39,655 bases of DNA from an uncultured Bacteroidales bacterium (lineage in GTDB: Bacteria > Bacteroidota > Bacteroidia > Bacteroidales > Paludibacteraceae), in contig CAKZZM010000086.1 of assembly GCA_937885465.1 (NCBI GenBank), forward strand, positions 1 through 39,655, given 5' to 3'. Position 1 is the first letter of the stretch. Each line of letters begins with the position of its first letter. Positions 15,546 to 24,129 of the stretch are shown piece by piece. The position numbers and the translations under genes were made by a program. The notes beneath the pieces were generated by a model that was not told the DNA's origin, made no database searches, and saw only the letters and a program-made list of their open reading frames with translations.

Positions 15546-18428
15546 TCACTCACCACAGAGATCTTTATACGCACAATCTTTACACCGGCGGGCTCTATTC
15601 TTTTCTTCAGTTTTTACAAATGGTATGCTCTCACAGAGCAGTTCATTGACGATGAAGTTATCAAGAGCATACATATAGTCGTTTCTGACTTCATCCCACG
15701 AAAAACAGTCTTTCCCCTTCTCTCTCACAAGCGTATTATGAGAAGCATCTGCCGACAGCGACCTTACACTGAAAAGGTGAGGTTCAATCGCCATACCCTC
15801 TTTCGCAAATTCCTCGCACAGGTAGCAATAGAATAATGTTTGCAAGGCATAACCATTGCGGTCGAATGTAGGCTTGAACAAATCCTCTATCGACTTATAT
15901 TCGTTTTCGCTTTTACCTGTTTTATAGTCTGCCACGCGAATCGTCGTGCCGCTGTTCAAAGGACGATCAATGCGATCTATCGTACCTTTCAGAATAGCAG
16001 TCTTTCCGTTTGATAACCTCAGCCGCTTCTCCGTTTTTTTCTCTAATCCTTTTATCTCAAACGGCACAAACTTAAGATCGAATTTCAATAGGTTTGCCGC
16101 ATATTTCTTCAGTACATTCATCAGCAAACGGTCGTGCCGCACAGGGTCAAGCAAGGCGAGATTATCCAATATTGAATCTAAATTCTCTAATATATTATTA
16201 ATAATATCAGCTGTTATTACATTTCCTGCATTATCTTCACTTTCTCTTTCCGCCCCTCCTTTGTTCGGTTTGGTATAAAGATATTCCATGATGGCGTGAA
16301 ACCATGTTCCGAACGCATTGGCAGCCGTATCATCGTCTAATTCCTCTGTCTCTCTTAATCCCTTTACATATTGGAAGTAAAAGATCTGCGGGCAGCGGAA
16401 ATACGAATTGATAGCGGAAGGTGATATACCATCTTCGCATATTTTCTTTTCAAGTATCGCCATTATATCCGCCGTCTTCTCTATAACATCCTTATATCCC
16501 TCCGTTGATTGAGGCTGAAAGACCACATGTTCCTCCTCTATCTCCACTTCGAACTGATATCTCAGTTGATTGAGATACCTTGAAGGCTCGCCCGTGTTTT
16601 TATCATCGGATGTGGTATTAGTAATGAACCACACATTTTTAGCATGCGAGAGCATGCGGTAGAAATTATAGGCGAATATGGCATCTTGCCTTTCGGGTGT
16701 CGGCAGCGAGAACGCCCTCCTTATAGAATAAGGTATATAGCTATTCTGCCTTCCTCCGCCCGGGTAGAGGTCATCATTAAACGAGGTTATAATTATATTA
16801 TCAAAGTCGATGGCTCTCGTTTCCAATACGCCCAACACCTGTAACCCTTGCAACGGCTCGCCCACAAAAGGAATGGCAGCATCGCTCAATTGCATCTTCA
16901 GCAGAGTAAAGAGCGTCAGTATCCCCATATCCGCACATATATCTTCATGGCGGACAAGAGCCTGACGCAAGGTATTGCAAGTCGTTTGCATCTGCCACTG
17001 CGCATCGCTTACGACCTCCCCGTCGGGAGCAAGTGCCGTCAATACCGACTGCAAATAATCAGTCATCTCTATAGCATTCTCAGGATGAGCAAAAAGAATC
17101 TTTGCCGCCTCATTCGTAGCAAGACTATTCTTGCTGATAAACAGGCGTTTGCTCCTGACAACAAACTGTTGCAACGCGTCCGCCGTCTTAGTAGAACCAT
17201 CTCCTGCATTATTCTGCTGCTGACCGAGTAACTCGCCTATCAACGGATGCCGCAATACGGACAATAGATCTCGATAATAGAAACTGCCGCGACGGTAACT
17301 GCTTTGCATCCTGAATAGATTTTCTATCAGTGCCCATAATGCCGTAGCCGACAGAGGATAGCCCATCGACACATTTATCGTCTTCACATCTTCGGGAATA
17401 GATCTCAGGAGCGGAATAAGCAAATGTTCATCGGGCAGTACGACAGCCGTCTTTACCAAGTCTGCATTCGCATCGTCACTAACAATATCTTTTACTATTC
17501 TGTGTACCTCGTATGTCTGCCCCACATCCGACGGCACTTTTATCCACCTTATCTTCGGCGTATTAGAGCGGAGCGGCGCACTCTCGGGCATCGAAACACG
17601 GAAGTCTCTCAGATTGTCCTCAACAAAAAGCGATGCTCTATTATCTTTTCGGGAAAGAAGCGGGTCGGAATAGTCGAAAAAGAAGTCCGCTTTGCCCGCG
17701 TCTTTGAGCATAAGCATCAGCTTGCGTTCTGCCGGCGTCAAAGCATTAAAGCCTATAAAGACGAAATGCGTATCTTTTTGAGATATTCCACTCTCCGCCA
17801 CCTCTCTTTGCAACATACCCTCATACGCAAGTCCTTTGGAGCGCAACCTCGCACGAAAATTCTCATACAACGGACTCAACAATGACCACAACCTCACAAA
17901 AGAGGCATGGAAAAGGGAATTGTCGGTATGCTTTTCTGCCGACAACCAATAGTCTGACCAGAAACGACGAAGAAACGCTTTCTGCTCTTCACTGAGGAAA
18001 GAGAAACCGGTGTCAATATCGTGCAAATCGTGAATCGTTTGGAATAGCGAGCTGACATTATCCACCAAATACTTATCCACCTCCGAGAAATCGCTGACGA
18101 GCATTCTTCCTTTGCTGATAAAGGTATCTAAGGTATCAACAAAAGTCTTGTCGCCGGTCGGGTTAAACTCATGACTCTCTGCCAATCGTTTATACTCCTT
18201 GTACAACTCAAAAATAAGTGTCAGATTGTCTGCTGTTTCTAAATCGCTAAAAAGTTCAAAACATTCGGTAATAGTTATCGTCCGAGGGGCAAAAACGGGC
18301 TTGCTGATATTTTCAGCAAGTGCCTTACGAAAGAATATCCCCGCTCGATGATTGGGAAAAACAAATGTATATCGGTGCAGGTTATCCGCCCCTGCATACA
18401 TTTGCGCTATTTCTGCCAAGAATGACAT
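15546..18428 (-). CDS. AddB-like PD-(D/E)XK nuclease
   Basis: 960 residues, resembling the AddB/RecB-family exonuclease subunit of the double-strand-break repair machinery. The N-terminal two thirds resemble the inactive helicase-like part (TFVFPNHRAGIFFRKAL; AVVLPDEHLLIPLL), with no Walker A. The C-terminus is a PD-(D/E)XK nuclease: FGTWFHAIMEYLY, LKGTIDRIDRP, VADYKTGK with the active-site Asp and Lys. It also has the cysteines of an AddB-type iron-sulfur clasp: FRCPQIF (about residue 672) and CKDCAYKDLCGE at the extreme end. AddA is not in the window. The gene is last in maf-GT4-addB and converges with the exosortase gene, 2 nt apart. Confidence 0.85.
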   Translation of the reverse strand: MSFLAEIAQMYAGADNLHRYTFVFPNHRAGIFFRKALAENISKPVFAPRTITITECFELFSDLETADNLTLIFELYKEYKRLAESHEFNPTGDKTFVDTLDTFISKGRMLVSDFSEVDKYLVDNVSSLFQTIHDLHDIDTGFSFLSEEQKAFLRRFWSDYWLSAEKHTDNSLFHASFVRLWSLLSPLYENFRARLRSKGLAYEGMLQREVAESGISQKDTHFVFIGFNALTPAERKLMLMLKDAGKADFFFDYSDPLLSRKDNRASLFVEDNLRDFRVSMPESAPLRSNTPKIRWIKVPSDVGQTYEVHRIVKDIVSDDANADLVKTAVVLPDEHLLIPLLRSIPEDVKTINVSMGYPLSATALWALIENLFRMQSSYRRGSFYYRDLLSVLRHPLIGELLGQQQNNAGDGSTKTADALQQFVVRSKRLFISKNSLATNEAAKILFAHPENAIEMTDYLQSVLTALAPDGEVVSDAQWQMQTTCNTLRQALVRHEDICADMGILTLFTLLKMQLSDAAIPFVGEPLQGLQVLGVLETRAIDFDNIIITSFNDDLYPGGGRQNSYIPYSIRRAFSLPTPERQDAIFAYNFYRMLSHAKNVWFITNTTSDDKNTGEPSRYLNQLRYQFEVEIEEEHVVFQPQSTEGYKDVIEKTADIMAILEKKICEDGISPSAINSYFRCPQIFYFQYVKGLRETEELDDDTAANAFGTWFHAIMEYLYTKPNKGGAERESEDNAGNVITADIINNILENLDSILDNLALLDPVRHDRLLMNVLKKYAANLLKFDLKFVPFEIKGLEKKTEKRLRLSNGKTAILKGTIDRIDRPLNSGTTIRVADYKTGKSENEYKSIEDLFKPTFDRNGYALQTLFYCYLCEEFAKEGMAIEPHLFSVRSLSADASHNTLVREKGKDCFSWDEVRNDYMYALDNFIVNELLCESIPFVKTEEKNRARRCKDCAYKDLCGE

Positions 18429-18493
18429 ATCTATCTTACATTATCGCCCTTGTTCAATTGGCTGTGGATAACATCTCCTTCGTACATCGTACT

Positions 18494-19660
18494 TTATACC
18501 TTGTCTTTTCCTCTTACCGCTGCGCTCATCCTTGCCCAATCATATTTCTTCTTTTCTTCTAATATGCCGCTTTGAAAGCAGTCAACATCGCCTCTACTGA
18601 CGAAGTCCGAAATAGCATCCGCCACCTGCTTTGCATCCACTTCTACCACATACCCCACCTTACCGTCAGGTACTATCTCAGCCAACCCGCCTACATTAGT
18701 AACTAACATCGGCTTGCAAAAATGATACGCCACTTGTGTAACGCCGCTTTGCGTTGCCGATTTATACGGCTGAACAATAAGGTCCGCAGCGCAAAAATAA
18801 TCTCTCACCTCCGAATTAGGAATAAACGAGTCACGCCAATCAATCTTTTCCCGCAGACCTAATTGTTCTTCTAAATCTTTATATTTCTTTTCATTATTAT
18901 AGAACTCCCCTGCCACGACGAGTCGGACTTTCGTCTTATCAATCCTCGGGTCGGCGTATGCTTGCATCAGCAGGTCAAGACCTTTGTAGTCGCGTATAAA
19001 ACCGAAAAAGAGCAGCACTATCTGATTATCGGGGATGGCAAGCCTCCGCCTTGCCTTGCTACGAGGCATGGGTTCCCCGAAATTATCGTACAAGGGGTGC
19101 GGCGACAAAACGGCAGGTTTATCTTTGGTAAATAGTCTGAGGTCAGACAACACGCTGTCTGACATAGCGACAAAGCGGTCGATGCTGTTTACGAAATAAC
19201 GAACCAACAACTTGTCAAGCGGACGCTTTTCGTGAGGTATAACGTTATCTAAGATTGACACAACCTCAGTCTGCTTTCGTTCCTTGCCCTTCGTCCCTTT
19301 GCCCTTAGCACCGGCTCTTTTAACTATTCTTGATATCGTTCCCAAGCAGGGAGCCATAAGAGGTATCCAGAATTTTACAACCATCAAATCAGGCTGCATC
19401 TTACGAATGGCTCTGCCGGTCTTTATCCACGAAAAAGGATTGACGGAACTCATCATTCGCGTTATCTTCAAGTCTGCCGGAGCAGGTTCGTCAGAATATT
19501 GCGTCTTACCGGGAAAGAGGAAATCGGGATATTGTAATGTAAAAGTCACTATCTCCACATCATGCCCCTCCGCCATAAATTGGCGGGCTAACCTCTCGTT
19601 ATATGTTGCAATACCTCCGCCTCTATACGGATACGCCGTGCCTAAAATTACTATCTTCAT
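18494..19660 (-). CDS. Glycosyltransferase family 4 protein
   Basis: 388-residue GT-B glycosyltransferase, probably acting at the cytoplasmic face on envelope or capsular polysaccharide. The N-terminus MKIVILGTAYPYRGGGIATYN carries the glycine-rich acceptor loop. The C-terminal nucleotide-sugar domain shows LLFFGFIRDYKGLDLLMQAY, VVAGEFY, FCAADLIVQPYKSATQSGV and PMLVTNVGGLAEIV. A low-complexity basic insertion, AGAKGKGTKGKERKQ, sits at about residues 116-131 in the linker after the first Rossmann half, and at DNA level is a short repeat (19278-19306). The donor and acceptor sugars cannot be deduced. It lies between maf and the AddB-like gene. Confidence 0.88.
   Translation of the reverse strand: MKIVILGTAYPYRGGGIATYNERLARQFMAEGHDVEIVTFTLQYPDFLFPGKTQYSDEPAPADLKITRMMSSVNPFSWIKTGRAIRKMQPDLMVVKFWIPLMAPCLGTISRIVKRAGAKGKGTKGKERKQTEVVSILDNVIPHEKRPLDKLLVRYFVNSIDRFVAMSDSVLSDLRLFTKDKPAVLSPHPLYDNFGEPMPRSKARRRLAIPDNQIVLLFFGFIRDYKGLDLLMQAYADPRIDKTKVRLVVAGEFYNNEKKYKDLEEQLGLREKIDWRDSFIPNSEVRDYFCAADLIVQPYKSATQSGVTQVAYHFCKPMLVTNVGGLAEIVPDGKVGYVVEVDAKQVADAISDFVSRGDVDCFQSGILEEKKKYDWARMSAAVRGKDKV
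19278..19306 (-). repeat. In-frame AAGGGCA repeat in the glycosyltransferase gene
   Basis: Minus-strand units AAGGGCAAAGGGACG (19306-19292) and AAGGGCAAGGAACG (19291-19278) form an imperfect tandem repeat encoding KGKGTKGKER. Its base usage (purine-only strand, AAGG words) differs from the surrounding coding sequence, suggesting insertion or slippage expansion in a tolerant loop. Confidence 0.6.
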
Positions 19661-19709
19661 TTAACTTCATTTTTCTATCTAAGTCTCACACACAAACACA
19701 CATTCACGC

Positions 19710-20273
19710 CTAACCTCTCAACTCACTAAGTGCCTCATACAATGCTGCCGTAGGCAGACCCATAACATTATAAAACGACCCTTTCAAACTGACGCAGCCG
19801 ACATAACCTATCCATTCCTGCACCCCGTATGCTCCTGCTTTGTCAAGAGGCCGGTATTTCTTCACATAATGGAGAATATCATCATCTGATAGTTGGCGAA
19901 AAGTGACATCCGAACGACTGACGAACGACCGCTCTTCATCTTTTGTCCTCAAGCACACTCCCGTATATACCTGATGCGTGTTCCCCGACAGCCTTTTGAG
20001 CATACGACAAGCATCCTCTTCATCCTTCGGCTTGCCAAGCACCTCGCCCTCTATCCAAACAATGGTGTCTGCCGTTAAAAGCACTTCGTCCTGCAAAAGC
20101 GGCGCACTATACGCATGAGATTTGAGACGAGCAATATACAGGGGTATATCGCCCTCTCGCAAATATGAGGGGTAGGTCTCATCGGCCTCAATATCAACAA
20201 TAGAATACGGAATATCCAAGCCGGCTAACAACTCTCTGCGGCGCGGACTCTTCGATGCCAAAAGAATTTTCAT
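19710..20273 (-). CDS. Maf family nucleotide pyrophosphatase
   Basis: 187-residue house-cleaning NTP pyrophosphatase of the Maf family; the YhdE-type dTTP/UTP pyrophosphatase group is most likely. Diagnostic motifs are ASKSPRRRELL at the start, the EADETYPS and LTADTIVW acidic segments, GKPKDEEDACRML, HQVYTGVCLR and DKAGAYGVQEW. First gene of maf-GT4-addB. A TAACTTTG box (20302-20295) lies upstream on its strand, though no good -33 element accompanies it. Confidence 0.94.
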   Translation of the reverse strand: MKILLASKSPRRRELLAGLDIPYSIVDIEADETYPSYLREGDIPLYIARLKSHAYSAPLLQDEVLLTADTIVWIEGEVLGKPKDEEDACRMLKRLSGNTHQVYTGVCLRTKDEERSFVSRSDVTFRQLSDDDILHYVKKYRPLDKAGAYGVQEWIGYVGCVSLKGSFYNVMGLPTAALYEALSELRG

Positions 20274-20361
20274 AAGTCAAAAATGCATGTATTGCAAAGT
20301 TATACAAAAAAATTAAACCTTTTCCACTTTGCCTGCACTAAAAAAAAAATCTAATAAATAT

Positions 20362-20393
20362 TTTGTTGTAGTTGATTTTTTTTATTACCTTTG
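20362..20393 (+). promoter_or_regulatory. Promoter of the small membrane protein-parC operon
   Basis: TTTG (20362-20365), 20-nt spacer, TACCTTTG (20386-20393). The start is expected near 20400, about 12 nt before the ATG of the small membrane protein, so the leader is very short. Confidence 0.78.
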
Positions 20394-20411
20394 CAAAAAA
20401 ATTATCTATCT

Positions 20412-20579
20412 ATGAAAACATTGCTACAATACTCAGGTATTATTCTTGTGCTCTGCGGCGTTTTATGCCTTTGCGTTTATTATTTTGCCACCCCTACTAA
20501 CAGTCTCTTAGTAGCATCTATGATATTAGAGGTAGTCGGCATATTAGGATATATTATTATCAATAAGTATATCGAGTAA
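20412..20579 (+). CDS. Small two-helix membrane protein
   Basis: 55 residues with no recognised domain: MKTLLQYSG, then two hydrophobic segments (GIILVLCGVLCLCVYYF and LVASMILEVVGILGYIII) joined by a short polar loop and ending NKYIE. The ATG at 20412 was chosen because the earlier in-frame start would lie inside the promoter's -7 box. It is 20 nt upstream of parC and evidently co-transcribed with it. The tidy hydrophobic pattern and the canonical promoter support a real gene; the function is unknown. Confidence 0.75.
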   Translation: MKTLLQYSGIILVLCGVLCLCVYYFATPTNSLLVASMILEVVGILGYIIINKYIE

Positions 20580-20599
20580 ACCGGCAACGCAGTCTAATA

Positions 20600-23422
20600 A
20601 TGGCAGATATCGTTGAGGGAAATAATATGGTGGAAGATGCTGTGCAGGACGAACCTGTACAGCATTCGTCGTATAAACCGCAAGCAGGGATACAAAGCGA
20701 TTCCGTCAGGTATCACCTGACGGGGATGTATCAAGATTGGTTTCTCGACTATGCCTCTTATGTCATTTTAGAGCGTGCCGTTCCTAATATATACGATGGC
20801 CTAAAGCCCGTACAGAGGCGCATACTCCACGCAATGAAGTGTGTGGACGACGGCAAGTACAACAAAGTAGCGAACATCGTCGGGCAGACGATGCAATATC
20901 ACCCTCACGGCGATGCTTCTATCGGCGATGCGCTTGTAGGACTCGGGCAAAAAGATCTCCTCATTGACTGCCAAGGAAACTGGGGCAACATCCTCACGGG
21001 TGACGGTGCTGCCGCACCGCGATATATTGAAGCAAGGCTCTCTAAGTTCGCACTCGAAACGGTCTTCAATGCCAAAACTACGCACTGGATGAAGTCGTAC
21101 GACGGGCGGAAAAACGAGCCGGTTAACCTTCCCGTCAAATTTCCTCTTCTGCTCGCGCAAGGCGTAGAAGGTATCGCCGTCGGACTCAATTCAAAAGTCC
21201 TTCCGCATAATTTCTGTGAGTTATGCGATGCTGCGCTCGCTTATCTAAAGCAAGAGGCGTTCACTCTCTATCCCGACTTCCCCACAGGAGGCAGCATTGA
21301 TGTGTCGCGCTACAACGATGGAGAAAGAGGCGGAATAGTGAAAATCCGCGCCAAGATATCTAAGATCGACTCTAAAACATTAGAGATAACTGAGATCCCC
21401 TTCGGCACAACCGTGCCCAAACTGATAGAGTCAATACTGAAAGCCAATCAGCGAGGGAAGATTAAGATCCGTAAGGTTGAAGACCTGACCGCAGCAGAAG
21501 CCGATATCGTTATTACCCTTCAGCCCGGAGTATCAAGCGATAAGGCTATCGACGCTCTCTATGCTTTCACCGACTGCGAGTTATCCGTGTCGCCCAACTG
21601 CTGCGTCATCAAGGACAAAAAGCCGATCTTCACCAATGTCAGCGACCTGCTTAGGCTCTCCGTTGACAACACCATGTCGCTGCTCAAATGGGAATTGGAA
21701 ATTCACAAAGGCGAACTGGAAGAGCAACTGTTCTTCACTTCTTTAGAACGCATATTCATCGAAAATAGAATATATAAGGAAGAGGGGTACGAACAAGCGC
21801 CGGACAAGGAAAAACTAATTCGCTTTGTGGACAAAGCACTTGAGCCGTGGAAGAGCAAACTGCTGCGAGAGGTAAGGCGAGAAGATATAGAGAAACTCTT
21901 TGAGATACGGATGATTCGTATCACCCGTTTTGACTCGAAAAAGGCGGACGAACTAATCAAAGACCTCAAGAAAAAGATTGACACCGTCACCTATAACCTC
22001 ACCCACCTGACCGAATACACCATGGATTGGTTCTCCGGGCTTAAAGAACGCTATGGTGAGCGTTATCCGAGGCGAACTGAAGTAAGGAATTTCGCCACTA
22101 TCAATGCCAAAACAGTGGCAGAAGCAAACGAGAAACTGTATATAAATCGCAATGACGGATTCATCGGCACTACCCTCAAAAAAGATGAATACCTCTTCGA
22201 CTGCTCTGATATTGACGATATCATCATCTTCTACCGCGATGGCAAATATAAGATAGTAAGAGTAGCAGATAAATTGTTTGTCGGCACTGATATTCTGCAC
22301 CTTGCCGTCTTTAAGCGTCAAGACGAGCGCACTATATATAATGCCGTGTATCGTGACGGGAAGAAAGGAACAACCTTCTGGAAACGCTTTGCCGTAACAG
22401 GCATAACTCGCGATAAAGAGTACGACTTGACACAAGGCAAACCCGGTTCACGAGTGCTTTATTTCACCGCCAATCCCAACGGAGAGGCAGAAACGATAAG
22501 GATACAACTCAAACCGGCCTTCCACCTGAAGAAAGACGATTACACTATGGACTTCTCCACACTCGCCGTTAAGAGCAGAACGGCAAGGGGAAATGTGCTG
22601 ACTAAATATGACGTAAAATCCGTATCGCTTCGCCAAAAAGGTGCTTCTACTCTCGGCGGACGACAAGTATGGTTCGACCCCGATGTGCTTCGTATCAACT
22701 ACGATGGCATGGGCACATATCTCGGTGAGTTCCAAAGTGATGACCATATCCTTGTCATTACTGTGAACGGCGATTTCTATCTCTCCACTTTCGATATCAC
22801 TGCCCATTTCGAAGATAATATTCTTCGCATAGAAAAATATCAGACAGATAAGACTTGGTCACTTGTTCTTTGGGATGCCGATCAGGGATATTATTACGCC
22901 AAGCGCTTCCTGCTAACCGCCTCTTTCAAGCAGCAGAATATGCTTGGGGGTAATCCGGACTCGCGCTTAGTGCTACTCTCGGATAGAGACGATGCCGCAT
23001 TTGAGGCTCGCTTCACGGATACCGCACGCGAACCGCTTAAAATCGAGATGGCAGAGTTTATCGGCGTGAAAGGTTTCACGGCTCGAGGCAAAAGAGTTAC
23101 TACGTTTGAAGTAGCTGCGTTCGAGGATATAACTCCCGAACCACCGATTGCTGAAGAGGAGAGTGCGGAGAATGATTTAACGAGTCCGGAAAGCCCGGAA
23201 AGCCCGGAAAATCCGGAAAGCACGGAAAGCCCGGAAAACCCGAAAAATCCGGAAAGCCCGAAAAACCCGGAAAACCCGGAAAACTCGGAAAATGATAATC
23301 GCCTCTCTTCGGATGCGGATAATAGTTCTGACCCCTTAGATGGCATTACCTTAGAGATCTCTGCCGAAATGCCTAAAGACAGCCTGCCCGCAGACGATGA
23401 TGGCCAGATGACACTATTCTAA
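20600..23422 (+). CDS. parC: DNA topoisomerase IV subunit A
   Basis: Breakage-reunion subunit of the type IIA topoisomerase that decatenates daughter chromosomes, 940 residues. The N-terminal region contains YASYVILERAVPNIYDGLKP, QRRILHAM, VGQTMQYHPHGDASIGDALV and the catalytic tyrosine Y142 in AAAPRYIEARL. Several blades in the C-terminal domain follow. An unstructured acidic tail begins near 845 and includes twelve consecutive (S/N)-P-E-type tripeptides (residues 862-897), made of a 9-bp DNA repeat that also occurs outside genes. The start follows the small membrane-protein gene by 20 nt. A hairpin terminator starts right at the stop codon. parE is not in the window. Confidence 0.93.
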   Translation: MADIVEGNNMVEDAVQDEPVQHSSYKPQAGIQSDSVRYHLTGMYQDWFLDYASYVILERAVPNIYDGLKPVQRRILHAMKCVDDGKYNKVANIVGQTMQYHPHGDASIGDALVGLGQKDLLIDCQGNWGNILTGDGAAAPRYIEARLSKFALETVFNAKTTHWMKSYDGRKNEPVNLPVKFPLLLAQGVEGIAVGLNSKVLPHNFCELCDAALAYLKQEAFTLYPDFPTGGSIDVSRYNDGERGGIVKIRAKISKIDSKTLEITEIPFGTTVPKLIESILKANQRGKIKIRKVEDLTAAEADIVITLQPGVSSDKAIDALYAFTDCELSVSPNCCVIKDKKPIFTNVSDLLRLSVDNTMSLLKWELEIHKGELEEQLFFTSLERIFIENRIYKEEGYEQAPDKEKLIRFVDKALEPWKSKLLREVRREDIEKLFEIRMIRITRFDSKKADELIKDLKKKIDTVTYNLTHLTEYTMDWFSGLKERYGERYPRRTEVRNFATINAKTVAEANEKLYINRNDGFIGTTLKKDEYLFDCSDIDDIIIFYRDGKYKIVRVADKLFVGTDILHLAVFKRQDERTIYNAVYRDGKKGTTFWKRFAVTGITRDKEYDLTQGKPGSRVLYFTANPNGEAETIRIQLKPAFHLKKDDYTMDFSTLAVKSRTARGNVLTKYDVKSVSLRQKGASTLGGRQVWFDPDVLRINYDGMGTYLGEFQSDDHILVITVNGDFYLSTFDITAHFEDNILRIEKYQTDKTWSLVLWDADQGYYYAKRFLLTASFKQQNMLGGNPDSRLVLLSDRDDAAFEARFTDTAREPLKIEMAEFIGVKGFTARGKRVTTFEVAAFEDITPEPPIAEEESAENDLTSPESPESPENPESTESPENPKNPESPKNPENPENSENDNRLSSDADNSSDPLDGITLEISAEMPKDSLPADDDGQMTLF
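23183..23290 (+). repeat. 12 x 9-bp CCGGAA coding repeat in parC
   Basis: Twelve contiguous 9-bp units of the form (AGC/AAT/AAC) CCG (GAA/AAA) encode SPE/NPE/NPK tripeptides without interruption. The unit matches the non-coding repeat at 28981-29016. Third-position changes are scattered, so it is an aged or selected array rather than a fresh expansion. Confidence 0.9.
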
Positions 23423-23424
23423 AA

Positions 23425-23458
23425 AAAGTGGAGAACGTCTCCGAACGTTCTCCACTTT
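23425..23458. terminator. Bidirectional hairpin terminator between parC and rpsT
   Basis: A 13-bp perfect stem AAAGTGGAGAACG/CGTTCTCCACTTT (23425-23437 with 23446-23458) with an 8-nt loop, flanked by an A-run on the parC side (which serves as a T-run for rpsT) and only a short TTTAATAAT on the other. It is made of the dispersed repeat core GAACGTCTCCGAACGTTC and begins three bases after the parC stop codon. Confidence 0.75.
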
Positions 23459-23498
23459 AATAATACTAAGGGCTTCGCTTCCCCGCTACAGCATTCTT

Positions 23499-23753
23499 TT
23501 AACCCAACTTATTGACATACTTTGCCAATTTAGACTTCAGGTTAGCTGCTTTGTTGCGGTGGATAATATTGCGATTAGCCAATTTATCGAGCAACCGGCT
23601 TGCCTTCGGCAACATTGCAGCAGCCTCAGCCTTGTCGGTGGTCTTTCTTAAATCGCGTACGAAGTTACGCATGGTCTTAGCGTAATAACGATTATGGAGA
23701 TTCTTCTTCTCCGTCTGACGAATACGCTTCAAAGAGGATTTATGATTTGCCAT
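23499..23753 (-). CDS. rpsT: 30S ribosomal protein S20
   Basis: 84 residues, highly basic, typical bS20: MANHKSSLKRIRQTEKKNLHN at the start, RYYAKTMRNFVRDLRK in the middle, and the conserved ASRLLDKLANRNIIHRNKAA segment, read here in parts. A primary 16S rRNA-binding protein. Monocistronic by position, converging on parC with a shared hairpin terminator. I could not find a clean TAnnTTTG box directly upstream; it may be read from the tRNA-Glu transcript or use a weaker promoter at 23760-23800. Confidence 0.97.
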   Translation of the reverse strand: MANHKSSLKRIRQTEKKNLHNRYYAKTMRNFVRDLRKTTDKAEAAAMLPKASRLLDKLANRNIIHRNKAANLKSKLAKYVNKLG

Positions 23754-23800
23754 CTTAAAATTTATTTAATAATTCTACTTTAATGATTAAGGTCTTTTTT

Positions 23801-23833
23801 GACCGAAAAAAATGCGAGCAGTAACACTCTCGC
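23801..23833 (-). terminator. Terminator after tRNA-Glu
   Basis: On the minus strand GCGAG (23833-23829), a 10-nt loop, CTCGC (23818-23814), then A and seven T. Only 5 bp of stem, but the T-run is good. It lies between tRNA-Glu and rpsT. Confidence 0.6.
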
Positions 23834-23923
23834 TTTGGTCTGCGACAGCACACAACCCTCATGGGATGCCGCCGACCCTAATTGACAAGCAGCGCGTAAC
23901 TGCTTAAAAAATAATCACCCGTG
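23834..23923. other. Non-coding stretch downstream of tRNA-Glu
   Basis: Part of the 376-bp gap between rpsT and uvrA. No reading frame or known RNA family is recognised. It would be transcribed as the 3' extension of tRNA-Glu and holds one perfect hairpin AAGCAG/CTGCTT (23887-23892 with 23900-23905). It could be a small RNA or only a trailer. Confidence 0.3.
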
Positions 23924-23995
23924 TAGTCCATAGCAGAGTCGAACTGCTCTTTAGAGAATGAAAATCTCTCGTCCTAACCGATAGACGAATGGACC
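23924..23995 (-). tRNA. tRNA-Glu (TTC anticodon)
   Basis: Complete cloverleaf on the minus strand: acceptor GGTCCAT pairing with ATGGACT (G1-T72 wobble), D-arm, anticodon loop TTTTCAT between GAGA-type stem strands (anticodon TTC), T-arm AGCAG-TTCGACT-CTGCT, discriminator A. The CCA end is not encoded. Confidence 0.95.
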
Positions 23996-24018
23996 ATACT
24001 TCCAATCGAAAGCGACTG

Positions 24019-24049
24019 CAAAATTAATGCTTTTTTTTCAACCGACAAA
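24019..24049 (-). promoter_or_regulatory. tRNA-Glu promoter
   Basis: On the minus strand TTTG (24049-24046), exactly 19 nt, TAATTTTG (24026-24019). The start is expected near 24013, giving an 18-nt tRNA leader. Confidence 0.8.
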
Positions 24050-24100
24050 ATTTTTTGCAAAAATAATTAAAAAAATCATAAAAAAGTCAGAAGAAAGTAG

Positions 24101-24108
24101 TAACTTTG
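24101..24108 (+). promoter_or_regulatory. Putative uvrA -7 box
   Basis: TAACTTTG matches the TAnnTTTG consensus 22 nt before the TTG start codon of uvrA. No TTTG was found 19-20 nt upstream, where the sequence is A-rich. If used, the leader is about 15 nt. Confidence 0.55.
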
Positions 24109-24129
24109 CGTAATTAAACAGGGTATAAT

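Noticed and set aside
23183..23290. 9-bp array as a CRISPR or plasmid iteron
   Set aside because: The units are contiguous without spacers and are translated as part of ParC; no replication genes are nearby.
23834..23923. A second tRNA or a known small RNA between tRNA-Glu and rpsT
   Set aside because: No cloverleaf or known RNA family fold was found; kept only as an uncharacterised non-coding stretch.
24121..24129. TATAAT at the uvrA start as a sigma-70 -10 box
   Set aside because: It overlaps the start region and Bacteroidota use TAnnTTTG; a matching TAACTTTG lies upstream at 24101.
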